In this document: in pieces, positions 30,925 to 38,621 of the stretch
Numbering within the stretch: the stretch's first letter is position 1
Layout: each line of letters begins with the position of its first letter
Origin: Bacteroidales bacterium UBA1189
Lineage (GTDB): Bacteria; Bacteroidota; Bacteroidia; Bacteroidales; Bacteroidaceae
Reading direction: 5' to 3'
Assembly: GCA_002309805.1 (NCBI GenBank)
Contig: DBYJ01000008.1
Location: 17,404 to 56,024, forward strand
Length of the DNA: 38,621 nucleotides
The notes under the pieces: model-generated
The model's database searches: none
Seen by the model: only the letters and a program-made list of their open reading frames with translations
What the model was told of the DNA's origin: nothing
Position numbers and translations under genes: made by a program

Positions 30925-33900
30925 ATGAAGAAAGCGCTCAAGATAACCGGCATCACCCTTGCGTCGCTCGTCGGCCTTATATTGTTGATTGTCCTCATTG
31001 CCTGCTGGCTCATCTTCACCCCGGCGCGGCTCACCCCTATTGTCAGCCGTGTGGCCGACAAATATATCACCTGCGACACCCACATTGGGCGGGTGAACCT
31101 CACTCTCTTCAAGACATTCCCTCAGCTGGGGCTTGACGTCAACGACGTCGTCGTTGTCAACCCTGTCGAAGGAGCCGAGACGGACACCGTAGCAGCACTA
31201 AGCCATCTGATGCTCGCCGTCGATGCCAAGGCATTCCTCCGCGACCGTTCCATCATTGTGAAGGGACTGGATATCACCGACGGCACAGCATACCTCTACA
31301 CCTCCGAGACAGGAGCCTCAAACCTCGACATCTTCCCCAAAAGCAATAAAGAGAAAAAGGAATCCTCCTTCGACCTCAGCACACTCGACGTCGATATTGA
31401 CCACATCAACATCAGCCGTCTCAGCGCCACGCTCGACAACCGCAAGGCGGGGCTCAACGCCAACGCCAACGGCCTTGATATGAAATTGAAGGGCACGCTC
31501 AAGGAGGGTAATATCGATGCCGCTGTGGATGCAGCTCTCAGCTCCGCCATACTTAAAAAGGCAGGCGAAAAACCCATCGATGGCCTCATTGGCCCCGTGG
31601 GTCTGAAAGCTGATGTAAAGCTTGCTAGCAACGAATCTGGCAAAGCCGACGTCACCCTCACCACGGAGCGCGCTGCCTTAAACCTCAACGGCATGAGCAC
31701 CATGCTCGACAAACTGACGCTCAAGGCCCAAGGGGACATGAAGGATAAGAAAGGCTGGAACGGCACCGCCGACCTTGTAGCCGCAAAGCCCGTCTTCAAC
31801 CGCGATGGTGAAAAGGCGATAGCTGCCGACGCTGACGAGCTGGCTGTCCGTTTCACGGGCACCTTCGACGGCACAGAGTATCACCTCACTCCCGCTAACA
31901 TCACCCTCTCCTCCGGTTCATTCAGCATGGGCAAGGAGCAGTTGCTCAAGGATGCCGCACTCGCCGTCGCTGCTGAGCTGACAGCCGACACCACCTTCAG
32001 CCGCATCGCCGTCAACCAAGGCAGCGTCAAACTTAACCAATTCGACATCAACCTAGAAGGGACCGTCAGCCGCCCCGACTCCACAACCCTCGATGCCGAC
32101 CTCGCCCTTAGTACAAACCGCTGGAACCTGAAGGAGGTGCTTGCCTTCGTACCGAAGGCCTATCGCAAGAAGCTCTCCAACATCCGTATCAACGACGGCG
32201 CCCTGCAGTTTGACGCAAAGGCAAATGCCGGTCTCCACAACGGCAAGCTCGCCATTAATACAGCCAATGCAGGAGTCACTCTCGATCGTCTGAACGGCCG
32301 TCTGAACGACAGTATTGCCGTCGTTGCTCCTAAACTGACGGCAAATGTTGCCATACCCGCAAAAAAGACCACTTCGCAATTCAAGGAGTTTGCTCAAGGC
32401 ACATTGAAAGCTCCCTCGCTGGCCGTGGAGATAAAGGATAATCTTCAATCTTCAATCCTCAATCTTCAATCTACTTTTAGTCTCTCAGACTTCACCGACA
32501 AGAAAACGCCCTTCTCTGCGAAGGCTAAGCTGGTGATGGACAACCTTGCCGCCACGATTGATACCATCGACGCCAAGATGGTAAAACCCGTCGTCGAGGC
32601 AATGATGGTCACACCCAAAGGCAAGAATCCAAAACCTCACTACGAGGCTACCATCACCACCTCCAGCCTCGATGGCCGTCTGGGCCGTCTGCTTGCTGCT
32701 AACACAGGAGCCCTCACCATCAAGGCCGCAGCCACACGCGATGCCACGAAAAATGCTGTTCTCGACCAATGGAATCCCAAGGTCAATGCCAACCTCAGTA
32801 CCGCCCATGCCGACTATGCCCTGCTGCCGGTTCCTGTGGATATTCCCAGCATCCGCTTCGACTTCACCCCTGGCCGTTTCACCATCGACGACAGCCGCTT
32901 TAAACTCGGCAAAAGCGACTTCAGCCTCCGCGGCGACATCACCAACCTCGATGCCTGGCTGGCGAAGAACGGTCTGCTCAAAGGCAACCTTACCTTCTCG
33001 TCCGACTACACCGACGTCAACGAAATCATGGATCTCGTCAGCGGTCTCGGAGCCAAAGACTCCACCTCAACTTCCACCGCCGACAAACCCCAAGCTGCCT
33101 TTGCCGACGACGAGGTGAAGGAGGACAAGCCCTTCATGGTGCCGCTGGGCGTTGACGTCTTCTTCCGTACCGACGTCAAGACCGCCAATTGGAACGGATT
33201 CGACTTCCACAACGTGGGTGGCAAAATCACCTGCCGCGATGGTGTCTTCGTCATGGAGGAGCTTGGCTTCACCTCCAAGGCTGCCACCATGCAGCTTACC
33301 GCCATGTACAAATCGCCGCGCATGAATCACCTCTTCGCTGGCATCGATTTTCATCTCATCGACATCGAGATTGACGACCTTATTCGCATGATTCCCAAGG
33401 TCGACTCCATTGTGCCCATGCTGAAGTCGTTCGACGGACAGGCTCAATTCCATTTTGCCGGCGAGTCGTACTTGAAGTCCAACTACGATTTCAAGCTCTC
33501 CACCCTGCGTGGTGCTGCCTCCATCGAGGGCAAGGACCTCGTGGTGCTCCCCTCCTCCACCTTTGCCACCATCAAGAAGTACCTGATGACCGACAAATCG
33601 ACCGAAAACCGCATCGACAGCCTCGACGTGGAGCTCAGCGTCTTCAAGGACGAAGTTGACCTCTACCCCTTCCGCGTACGTCTTGGTCAATACGAGGCTA
33701 TCGTGGCTGGACGGCATAATATCAATCGAGACTTCGATTTCAACTACCACCTCTCCGTTACCGATGCCCCCGTGCCCGTCCGCCTCGGCCTCGACGTCAG
33801 CGGCACCCTCGACGACATGCACTTCAAGCTCGCCCCCTGCCGCTACAACAATCTCTATAAGCCCGAGCGCCGCAACGGCATCCAAGAACGTACCCTCCAA

Positions 33901-33975
33901 CTCAAGACTCTCATCAACGAGTCTCTCAAGCGCAACGTCAAACCCGTCGAGTATTACGACGAAGGGAAAAACTGA
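30925..33975 (+). CDS. AsmA family protein
   Basis: A 1016-residue protein with one N-terminal membrane anchor (ITGITLASLVGLILLIVLIACWLIF) and a long periplasmic beta-rich body. The N-terminal block (PARLTPIVSRVADKYITCDTHIGRVNLTLFKTFPQLGLDVNDVVVVNP) and C-terminal block (LRGAASIEGKDLVVLPSSTFATIKKYLM) match Bacteroidota AsmA-like proteins. AsmA/TamB-type proteins are implicated in lipid transport or outer-membrane homeostasis. Residues about 506-517 (LQSSILNLQS) are encoded by five 7-bp repeats, so a one-unit change in copy number would break the frame. Confidence 0.85.
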   Translation: MKKALKITGITLASLVGLILLIVLIACWLIFTPARLTPIVSRVADKYITCDTHIGRVNLTLFKTFPQLGLDVNDVVVVNPVEGAETDTVAALSHLMLAVDAKAFLRDRSIIVKGLDITDGTAYLYTSETGASNLDIFPKSNKEKKESSFDLSTLDVDIDHINISRLSATLDNRKAGLNANANGLDMKLKGTLKEGNIDAAVDAALSSAILKKAGEKPIDGLIGPVGLKADVKLASNESGKADVTLTTERAALNLNGMSTMLDKLTLKAQGDMKDKKGWNGTADLVAAKPVFNRDGEKAIAADADELAVRFTGTFDGTEYHLTPANITLSSGSFSMGKEQLLKDAALAVAAELTADTTFSRIAVNQGSVKLNQFDINLEGTVSRPDSTTLDADLALSTNRWNLKEVLAFVPKAYRKKLSNIRINDGALQFDAKANAGLHNGKLAINTANAGVTLDRLNGRLNDSIAVVAPKLTANVAIPAKKTTSQFKEFAQGTLKAPSLAVEIKDNLQSSILNLQSTFSLSDFTDKKTPFSAKAKLVMDNLAATIDTIDAKMVKPVVEAMMVTPKGKNPKPHYEATITTSSLDGRLGRLLAANTGALTIKAAATRDATKNAVLDQWNPKVNANLSTAHADYALLPVPVDIPSIRFDFTPGRFTIDDSRFKLGKSDFSLRGDITNLDAWLAKNGLLKGNLTFSSDYTDVNEIMDLVSGLGAKDSTSTSTADKPQAAFADDEVKEDKPFMVPLGVDVFFRTDVKTANWNGFDFHNVGGKITCRDGVFVMEELGFTSKAATMQLTAMYKSPRMNHLFAGIDFHLIDIEIDDLIRMIPKVDSIVPMLKSFDGQAQFHFAGESYLKSNYDFKLSTLRGAASIEGKDLVVLPSSTFATIKKYLMTDKSTENRIDSLDVELSVFKDEVDLYPFRVRLGQYEAIVAGRHNINRDFDFNYHLSVTDAPVPVRLGLDVSGTLDDMHFKLAPCRYNNLYKPERRNGIQERTLQLKTLINESLKRNVKPVEYYDEGKN
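32440..32474 (+). repeat. 7-bp tandem repeat AATCTTC x5 within AsmA gene
   Basis: Five adjacent heptamers, AATCTTC, AATCTTC, AATCCTC, AATCTTC and AATCTAC, are translated as LQSSILNLQS. The unit is not a multiple of three. Confidence 0.85.
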
Positions 33976-34006
33976 AAAAAAGAGGGAGCTGAAGAGGAGA
34001 GAAACA

Positions 34007-34103
34007 GGTAAGTGTATGGTAAGTGTTTGGTAAGTGTTTAGCAAACACTTACCTTGTTTAAGCTGTTATATGACAGCTTGTTGGGAGGGAAAAGGTAAGT
34101 GTT
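34007..34103. repeat. 11-bp array GGTAAGTGTTT with hairpins
   Basis: Three tandem units lie at 34007, 34018 and 34029. An inverted copy (AAACACTTACC, 34043-34053) forms an 11-bp perfect stem with the third unit around an AGC loop. A second hairpin, AAGCTGT-TATATG-ACAGCTT, lies at 34060-34079, and a further direct copy, GGTAAGTGTT, at 34094-34103. It is non-coding, between AsmA (plus) and DsbD (minus). The gap 33976-34368 also holds a terminator-like hairpin and a coding-like fragment. Confidence 0.8.
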
Positions 34104-34137
34104 GGCAGTTTTTTCGAAAAAAGTATAAAAAAGCGGA

Positions 34138-34153
34138 TAGGCTCGCACGCCTA
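34138..34153. terminator. Possible bidirectional terminator hairpin
   Basis: TAGGC-TCGCAC-GCCTA is followed by CATTTTTT on the plus strand, and by TCCGCTTTTTT on the minus strand. The stem is only 5 bp, so strength is doubtful. It lies between convergent AsmA and DsbD. Confidence 0.4.
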
Positions 34154-34173
34154 CATTTTTTCAACTTTTTCTT

Positions 34174-34365
34174 ATGCCGAAGTCGCGTACGGCCTTGATA
34201 GAAGAGGCGACTGAGCAGATAAAAGGGGGCGCTGAAAAATTAGAATCAAACGTTACGGAATTAAAATCAAACGCCACGGATTATCCCAGCCTTCCTGGAG
34301 ATTGTCTGGAGCATTACCACAGACTTTTGAAAGCTCCAACAAAAATCAGAAAAAATTCCGTCAGA
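34174..34365 (+). other. Coding-like fragment with 7-residue repeat
   Basis: From ATG at 34174 the plus frame reads MPKSRTALIEEATEQIKGGAE, then two 21-bp units (34240-34260 and 34261-34281, core TTARAATCAAACG) giving LESNVTE and LKSNATD. The frame stays open into the antisense strand of DsbD, where it is not credible. Composition looks protein-like up to about 34365. It may be the N-terminal remnant of a lost gene, or another repeat element. I do not recognise it. Confidence 0.3.
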
Positions 34366-34368
34366 ACG

Positions 34369-36384
34369 CTATTTCAGCCCGTTTTTCAACCAAGTAAGGA
34401 AGACGTCAACATCCTCGTCGTAGCTACGAGGCGGAGCGAGGGGACGGCCGTCGGCATCCAAGAGGACGTAGAAGGGCTGGGCGTTGGCGCCGAATTTGCT
34501 GCGCTGGAGGTAGCTCCACTTGTCGCCAATAGTGCGCAGGGTGACGGTCTTGCCGTTCTCCTCCACACGGATGGGGGCTGCAAGCGGAGTCTTGTCGTCG
34601 ACGATGAGGGTGATGAGGACGTAGTCGTGATTGATGATGTCGCGGACACGGTCGTCAGAGAGGACGCTCTGCTCCATCTTACGGCAGTTGACACAGCCAT
34701 AGCCGCTGAAGTCGAGCATGGCAGGCTTGCCGACCTGACGGGCATAGGCCATTCCCTGGTCGTAATCCATGTACTGGGCATGGACGGTCTTGTCGTAGAG
34801 GTTGAAGTCCTGCGTCGTCATGGGCGGAGCGAAGGCGCTGATGGCCTTGCAGGGAGCCCCCCAGAGACCGGGCACCATGTAGAGGGCAAAAGCCAGGCTG
34901 ATGACAGCCAGCGAGAATCGGACAACGCCGACATGCTCCACCTTATCGTCGTGCTTAAAGCGAATCCAGCCCAGCAGGTAGCAGCCCAGCAGCAGAGCCA
35001 GCACAATCCAGAGGCAAAGGAAGGTGGGACGGCTCAGAATGCCCCAACCGTAGGCGAGGTCGGCCACAGAGAGGAATTTCAGCGAGAAGGCAATCTCCAC
35101 GAAGGCCAGCACCACCTTGACGGTATTCATCCATCCTCCGCTACGGGGGACAGATTTCAGCCAGGCGGGGAAGATGGCAAAGAGCGTAAAGGGCAGCGCC
35201 AAAGCCAGCGCAAAGCCTAACATGCCGATGGTGGGGCCAAGGATATTGCCCGTCGTGCCCACCTCGACAAGCAGGAAGCCGATGATGGGGCCCGTGCAGG
35301 AGAAGCTGACGAGCGTGAGCGTGAACGCCATAAGGAAGATGCCCAGCAGACCGCCCGCCTTCTCGGCCTTACCATCGACGGAGGTACTCCACGACGAAGG
35401 AAGCGTCAGCTCAAACGCCCCAAGGAACGAGAAGCCGAACACCAGCAGGAGGAGGAAGAAGAAGATATTGGGAATGGCAGCTGTGGAGAGGGCGTTGAGG
35501 GCGCTGGCGCCAAAGATAAGAGTGATGAGAAGGCCCAGCAGGACGTAGATGACCACGATGGAGGCACCGTAGAGGTAGGCGTCGCGACGGCCGCGGCGCT
35601 TGTCCTTGCTGCGTTTGAGGAAGAAGCTGACCGTCATGGGAATAATGGGCCATACGCAAGGGGTGACAAGCGCTAAAAGGCCACCCAGTACGCCCGCCAA
35701 GAAGATGCCCCAGAGGGATGAGGTCTTGGGATTAGAGGTCAGAGAGGAGGAATCAGAATCCTGGGGGAAGACCACCGGCTCCCAAAGGGAGGAGAAAGCG
35801 GCAAGAGCGTTAGCGTCTGCTTGTTGACCTGTTGAGCTTCGCTCTTCCTCTGTCGCGACTCGGGATAGCCTAAACAAGCTTGGCTCTCCACTCGCTGCTC
35901 CATCGGTTGACTTACCCGCTTGTTGACCTCCTTTAAAGTCGAACTCCTCGCTGGCTGGGGGAAGACAATTGGACTCATTGCAGGCGCCATACTGGAAATA
36001 GCCCGTTACCTGATAGTCATCAGCCGTTAGCGTAATGGGCTGGACGAAGGTCACCTGCTCCTCAAAGAAGCGGACGTCCATGCCGAACATGGGGTCGTAG
36101 TGGTTCTGCTCCTTGCCATCGGTAAACGTCAGCTTGCCCGCCTCAGCCCCTTCGAGGGTTTCGAAGGTCACTTCGGCTGCCACAGGGCCGTCCGTGATGT
36201 CGGTTGAATAGACGTGCCAGCCACGATCAATGGTAAGGGCAAAGCGGATTTCAGCCGTATGGTCACCCGTTTCTGCCCACGAAACCTTGCACTTTACCGG
36301 CTCCTGAATCTGCGCAAAAGCAGGAAGGACAAAGAATAATAATGAAAAACTAAAAATGAAAAATGAATATGACCTAACTTTCAT
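34369..36384 (-). CDS. dsbD: Thiol:disulfide interchange protein DsbD
   Basis: A 671-residue inner-membrane protein moving electrons from cytoplasmic thioredoxin to periplasmic thiols. A signal peptide (about 1-24) is followed by the N-terminal domain with C135 and C140 (ACNESNC). The eight-helix core carries C243 in TPCVWP and C363 in FSCTGP, and the C-terminal thioredoxin domain has C564-V-N-C567 in GYGCVNCRKME. All three redox pairs are intact. The linker between the N-terminal domain and the first helix (about 152-192) is enlarged by repeat-derived peptide, with GGQQAGKST at one end and SSTGQQAD at the other. It starts 12 bp after the 687-residue gene and is probably cotranscribed with it. 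Confidence 0.92.
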   Translation of the reverse strand: MKVRSYSFFIFSFSLLFFVLPAFAQIQEPVKCKVSWAETGDHTAEIRFALTIDRGWHVYSTDITDGPVAAEVTFETLEGAEAGKLTFTDGKEQNHYDPMFGMDVRFFEEQVTFVQPITLTADDYQVTGYFQYGACNESNCLPPASEEFDFKGGQQAGKSTDGAASGEPSLFRLSRVATEEERSSTGQQADANALAAFSSLWEPVVFPQDSDSSSLTSNPKTSSLWGIFLAGVLGGLLALVTPCVWPIIPMTVSFFLKRSKDKRRGRRDAYLYGASIVVIYVLLGLLITLIFGASALNALSTAAIPNIFFFLLLLVFGFSFLGAFELTLPSSWSTSVDGKAEKAGGLLGIFLMAFTLTLVSFSCTGPIIGFLLVEVGTTGNILGPTIGMLGFALALALPFTLFAIFPAWLKSVPRSGGWMNTVKVVLAFVEIAFSLKFLSVADLAYGWGILSRPTFLCLWIVLALLLGCYLLGWIRFKHDDKVEHVGVVRFSLAVISLAFALYMVPGLWGAPCKAISAFAPPMTTQDFNLYDKTVHAQYMDYDQGMAYARQVGKPAMLDFSGYGCVNCRKMEQSVLSDDRVRDIINHDYVLITLIVDDKTPLAAPIRVEENGKTVTLRTIGDKWSYLQRSKFGANAQPFYVLLDADGRPLAPPRSYDEDVDVFLTWLKNGLK
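35820..35929 (-). repeat. Composite repeat inside DsbD linker
   Basis: Diverged pieces of the GTTGACTTGTTGACCT unit lie at both ends (CTTGTTGACCTGTTGAG at 35820-35836; GGTTGACTT and CTTGTTGACCT at 35905-35929). Between them are about 70 bp of unrelated sequence. The whole block is translated as a polar linker. Confidence 0.6.
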
Positions 36385-36396
36385 AATTCCTAATTT

Positions 36397-38460
36397 CTAA
36401 TTCCTAATTCTATGAAGTTTGTTTCGTTTCAGATAACGGGCCGTACGCTTGGCCTCGCGGGCAGCATCGGCAGCAGGAAGGCTGGTGTAGAAGGCTACGC
36501 TGCGGACGGCCACCAATTCGCCCGCCTTGACGGTACGGTGCTCGTCGTTATGGTAGGCCGTAAGCAGGCGATATCCAATGGAGTTCATATACTCCGTCGT
36601 CGTGCTGAGCACAGGTGTCGGCCCATTGGTGATAACGGTAACGGCATCGTCGATGGTCATCCATCCCTTGCCGCTCTGGACATCGCGCTCTGTGCTAGTG
36701 AATGGATCGTAGCTGATGGCAAGCATGCCGCTACGCTCAGCCGTAATAACCACATCAGCATTGGCAAAGACGCTATCGCGCAGGATGACAGCATCGCCCT
36801 CAGTAGAGATAATCGTAAAGCGGCGCGTAAGAGCATCGTCATTGGTGCTGAGGACTCCACGTATGGTCCAGCTATTGCCATCGAGCGTGAAGACAGGGTC
36901 GCCCAGCGGACGGGCATTGGTATGCCGCCCCTCCACTTCATACCAGCCGAGGATATTGCCCGTATTGTGAGCACGGAAGGGAACGATGACCTTGTTGCGG
37001 TCGGGACAATCGGCTGTGAAATAACCCGTATAGCTTTTCAAGCCCTCGCTCCACGAAAAACAACTGAAGCGTTGTGGCGTATAGGCGCGGACAATCTTCT
37101 GCGAGGGGAACAGCCGCGCCTCAGCATGAGCAGCACGGAAGTTGTCCCAACGCGTAGGCTGCAGGTCGGCTGTAGAGGCGAGATGGTGCATAAGCCACGT
37201 CATCATCACCCTATGCGCCTGAACGCCCATACGACGGGCGCCGACGTCGGGGCGCAACAGCCAACTGCCGTCAGGGGTAGTCTGCTGGCGGGCAGCAATG
37301 TGCTTGACAGCCATATCCTCCAGCATAAGCGCATCGGGATGGCGAAGGAAGCAAGCGGCTGTGGAATAGGAAGTCACCTGGTCGTAGAGGAACATGCTCC
37401 AGTCGTTGCCGTTGGGCATGGCCAGCTCACCGTCAGCCAACGCAAGGTCAGCCAACACGCGGTCCATCACCTCACGCTGGTTATGGAGGAGCGCCCGCGT
37501 CTGCCACGGACTGCCGAAAAGCTGCAAGGCCACAAGGCTCTCGCCCAGCTCCTGCATGACAACATTCTGATAGGAGGTGTGGAAATAGTTGTGATTCTGA
37601 AGGGTGTAATCGTCGAAAAGGTTTGCGCCGCGATAAAGCTTGGAAACGGTAATGCCATCGCGGTCGGGGTCGATAATGGTATGGTTCGATTTATCGGAAG
37701 GATGAGAATAGCAATTGATGGCAAAGGCGCGGAGCCGCTCGAACCAGCGAGGAGCCAGCGGGTCGTCAGGGAAAAGACCAAGGGCGCAAGCAAGCACATT
37801 GGTCTCCCACCCGTTTTCCTCCGCCTTCGTGTCGCCCTGAAAATCTGTGGGAATCTGGCGCTCCAATTCGTAGTTGCACTCCGACTTCAGCAGATTATAG
37901 ATGTAGGTCCATTCGTAATCTTTGAGCGATTCTTTTTGGAAAAAGGCAGAAAAAGCCACAGAAAGTGCCCAGAGAGAGCTCTCCCATTGGTAGTCGGTAG
38001 CGGAGAGCGAGCCCCAGTAGTCGCCCCCACGACAGGTTTTCAAACGATTTGACTTGTGGGTGGAATAAGCAAAGACAAGGGACTGACGGGCCATGAGGGT
38101 GATGTCACGCCACGTTATACCTTCAGGAAGCATCACCTCGTCACGCCCATATTTAAAAAGGAAAGCGCAGACCATCGAGAGGTCTGCATTGGGACGGACG
38201 CCACGCTCATTGGCAGCCATAGTGTCCTCGCCACGGAAGCAGCCGCATTTGTCGCCCACCGTATTGGGCTCGGCGCAGGGCTGCCATTGCGCCTTGACGT
38301 AAGGCATGAAGTCGGCCAGCATTTGAAGCAGACTGTGCATCATCACGGGCTCCTCGACGAAATCGGAGGTGATAACCCCCTCAACAGGCGAGCCATCGGC
38401 CCAGACGGATGCTGTGCCGATGGTTGCCATTAGGAGTAGTGACAGAACCGTACGCTTCAA
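36397..38460 (-). CDS. Unrecognised secreted protein, probable helical toroid plus beta-sandwich
   Basis: A 687-residue exported protein. The start codon appears to be TTG (38460-38458): it opens the signal peptide MKRTVLSLLLMATIGTASVWADG, and an in-frame stop lies three codons upstream. An internal ATG (38427) would remove the charged n-region. The first about 430 residues are helix-rich with many Trp/Tyr (GDYWGSLSATDYQWESSLWALS, ENGWETNVLACALG, LQNHNYFHTSYQNVVMQELGE), as in (alpha/alpha) barrels of polysaccharide lyases and some glycosidases. The rest is beta-rich (KVIVPFRAHNTGNILGWYEVEG). I do not recognise the family and assign no activity. The last codons (HRIRN) come from an ATTAGGAATTAG-type simple repeat that also supplies the stop. 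Confidence 0.6.
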   Translation of the reverse strand: MKRTVLSLLLMATIGTASVWADGSPVEGVITSDFVEEPVMMHSLLQMLADFMPYVKAQWQPCAEPNTVGDKCGCFRGEDTMAANERGVRPNADLSMVCAFLFKYGRDEVMLPEGITWRDITLMARQSLVFAYSTHKSNRLKTCRGGDYWGSLSATDYQWESSLWALSVAFSAFFQKESLKDYEWTYIYNLLKSECNYELERQIPTDFQGDTKAEENGWETNVLACALGLFPDDPLAPRWFERLRAFAINCYSHPSDKSNHTIIDPDRDGITVSKLYRGANLFDDYTLQNHNYFHTSYQNVVMQELGESLVALQLFGSPWQTRALLHNQREVMDRVLADLALADGELAMPNGNDWSMFLYDQVTSYSTAACFLRHPDALMLEDMAVKHIAARQQTTPDGSWLLRPDVGARRMGVQAHRVMMTWLMHHLASTADLQPTRWDNFRAAHAEARLFPSQKIVRAYTPQRFSCFSWSEGLKSYTGYFTADCPDRNKVIVPFRAHNTGNILGWYEVEGRHTNARPLGDPVFTLDGNSWTIRGVLSTNDDALTRRFTIISTEGDAVILRDSVFANADVVITAERSGMLAISYDPFTSTERDVQSGKGWMTIDDAVTVITNGPTPVLSTTTEYMNSIGYRLLTAYHNDEHRTVKAGELVAVRSVAFYTSLPAADAAREAKRTARYLKRNKLHRIRN

Positions 38461-38488
38461 GGCTTTTTTCTAAAAAGGTTAGTTAGAG

Positions 38489-38621
38489 TTAACGTCCTCT
38501 GGAAGAACTGGAGGAGCCAGACCTTGAAGAGCTGGACGAACTGCCACTACGAGAAGAAGAGCTGCTGCTGCCGGAACGGCTGCTCGAAGAGCTGCTGGAG
38601 CTACTTCCAGAGCGGCTGCTG
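38489..38621 (-). CDS. Partial CDS: Ser/Arg/Gly repeat tail
   Basis: The frame is open from the right window edge to TAA at 38491-38489. It encodes 43 residues of almost pure serine broken by RSG triplets (R-S-G then 5-9 Ser), ending SSRGR. The spacing is mainly 9 residues (27 bp). Ser codons are mixed (AGC, TCT, TCC, AGT, TCG), so this is a selected protein feature or an old repeat rather than a fresh microsatellite. The stop lies 28 bp before the next gene on the same strand, suggesting one operon. The protein's identity lies outside the window. Confidence 0.7.
   Translation of the reverse strand, partial: SSRSGSSSSSSSSSRSGSSSSSSRSGSSSSSSRSGSSSSSRGR

Noticed and set aside
34029..34053. Invertible promoter flanked by inverted repeats
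   Set aside because: The inverted copies are only 3 bp apart, no promoter lies between them, and no invertase gene is near.
34366..35220. Continuation of the plus-strand frame from 34174 into DsbD
   Set aside because: It is antisense to a DsbD gene with all catalytic cysteines; only the part before DsbD is kept as a doubtful fragment.
36412..38052. Long plus-strand reading frame (546 codons) opposite the 687-residue gene
   Set aside because: It is fully antisense to a gene with a signal peptide and sensible composition; the translation has no domain and reflects GC-biased codons.
1..38621. tRNA, rRNA, riboswitch or transposase genes
   Set aside because: I saw no cloverleaf-like sequences, rRNA blocks, known riboswitch cores or transposase motifs when reading both strands, but no covariance search was possible.

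Overview
The window comes from a Bacteroidota genome, most likely a Prevotella-like Bacteroidales of gut or rumen type. Evidence: TAnnTTTG-type -7 promoter boxes (20-27, 13565-13572, 20371-20378, 20646-20653), lineage-typical families (DUF6377 regulator, DUF4252 protein, Bacteroidota-type LptD, DUF4961-like lipoprotein), lipobox signal peptides, almost no Shine-Dalgarno motifs, and a dense glycan-degradation repertoire. Base composition is fairly GC-rich, so long antisense reading frames are common and were discarded. I see no tRNA, rRNA, CRISPR, transposase or integrase.

Layout. (1) 123-4382, plus: a lipoprotein with a metal-site-less phosphoesterase-like domain, then a DUF6377 TPR/HTH membrane regulator. 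(2) 9973-4383, minus: a small ORF, a GH2 beta-mannosidase-like enzyme and a GH43-GH130 fusion. (3) 10098-13129, plus: two tandem secreted beta-propeller paralogs. A repeat-rich intergenic region and a GH20 hexosaminidase follow (to 15499), ending in terminator hairpins. (4) 20343-15603, minus: LptD, a MATE transporter and a DUF4252 protein. (5) 20680-23497, plus: a tandem SGNH esterase and a GH43 lipoprotein. (6) 30421-23581, minus: a sialic-acid operon of MFS transporter, N-acetylneuraminate lyase, N-acylglucosamine 2-epimerase, SGNH-sialate O-acetylesterase fusion and kelch mutarotase. (7) 30534-33975, plus: a small lipoprotein and a large AsmA-family protein. (8) 38621-34369, minus: the Ser/Arg/Gly tail of a truncated gene, an unrecognised 687-residue secreted protein and DsbD.

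Together the enzymes suggest stripping of a decorated host-type glycan: deacetylation (SGNH, sialate esterase), removal of HexNAc (GH20), beta-mannose (GH2, GH130) and other sugars (GH43), and catabolism of released sialic acid to GlcNAc. No SusC/SusD pair, sialidase or sugar kinase lies in the window, so uptake and entry reactions must be encoded elsewhere.

The least ordinary signal is repeat DNA. Several unrelated families of short tandem or palindromic repeats sit between genes and also inside conserved genes, where they are translated: in the signal peptide of the DUF6377 protein, two sites in GH2, the mutarotase, the DsbD linker and AsmA. The gaps at 13130-13597 and 33976-34368 hold arrays with 21-, 9- and 11-bp periods.
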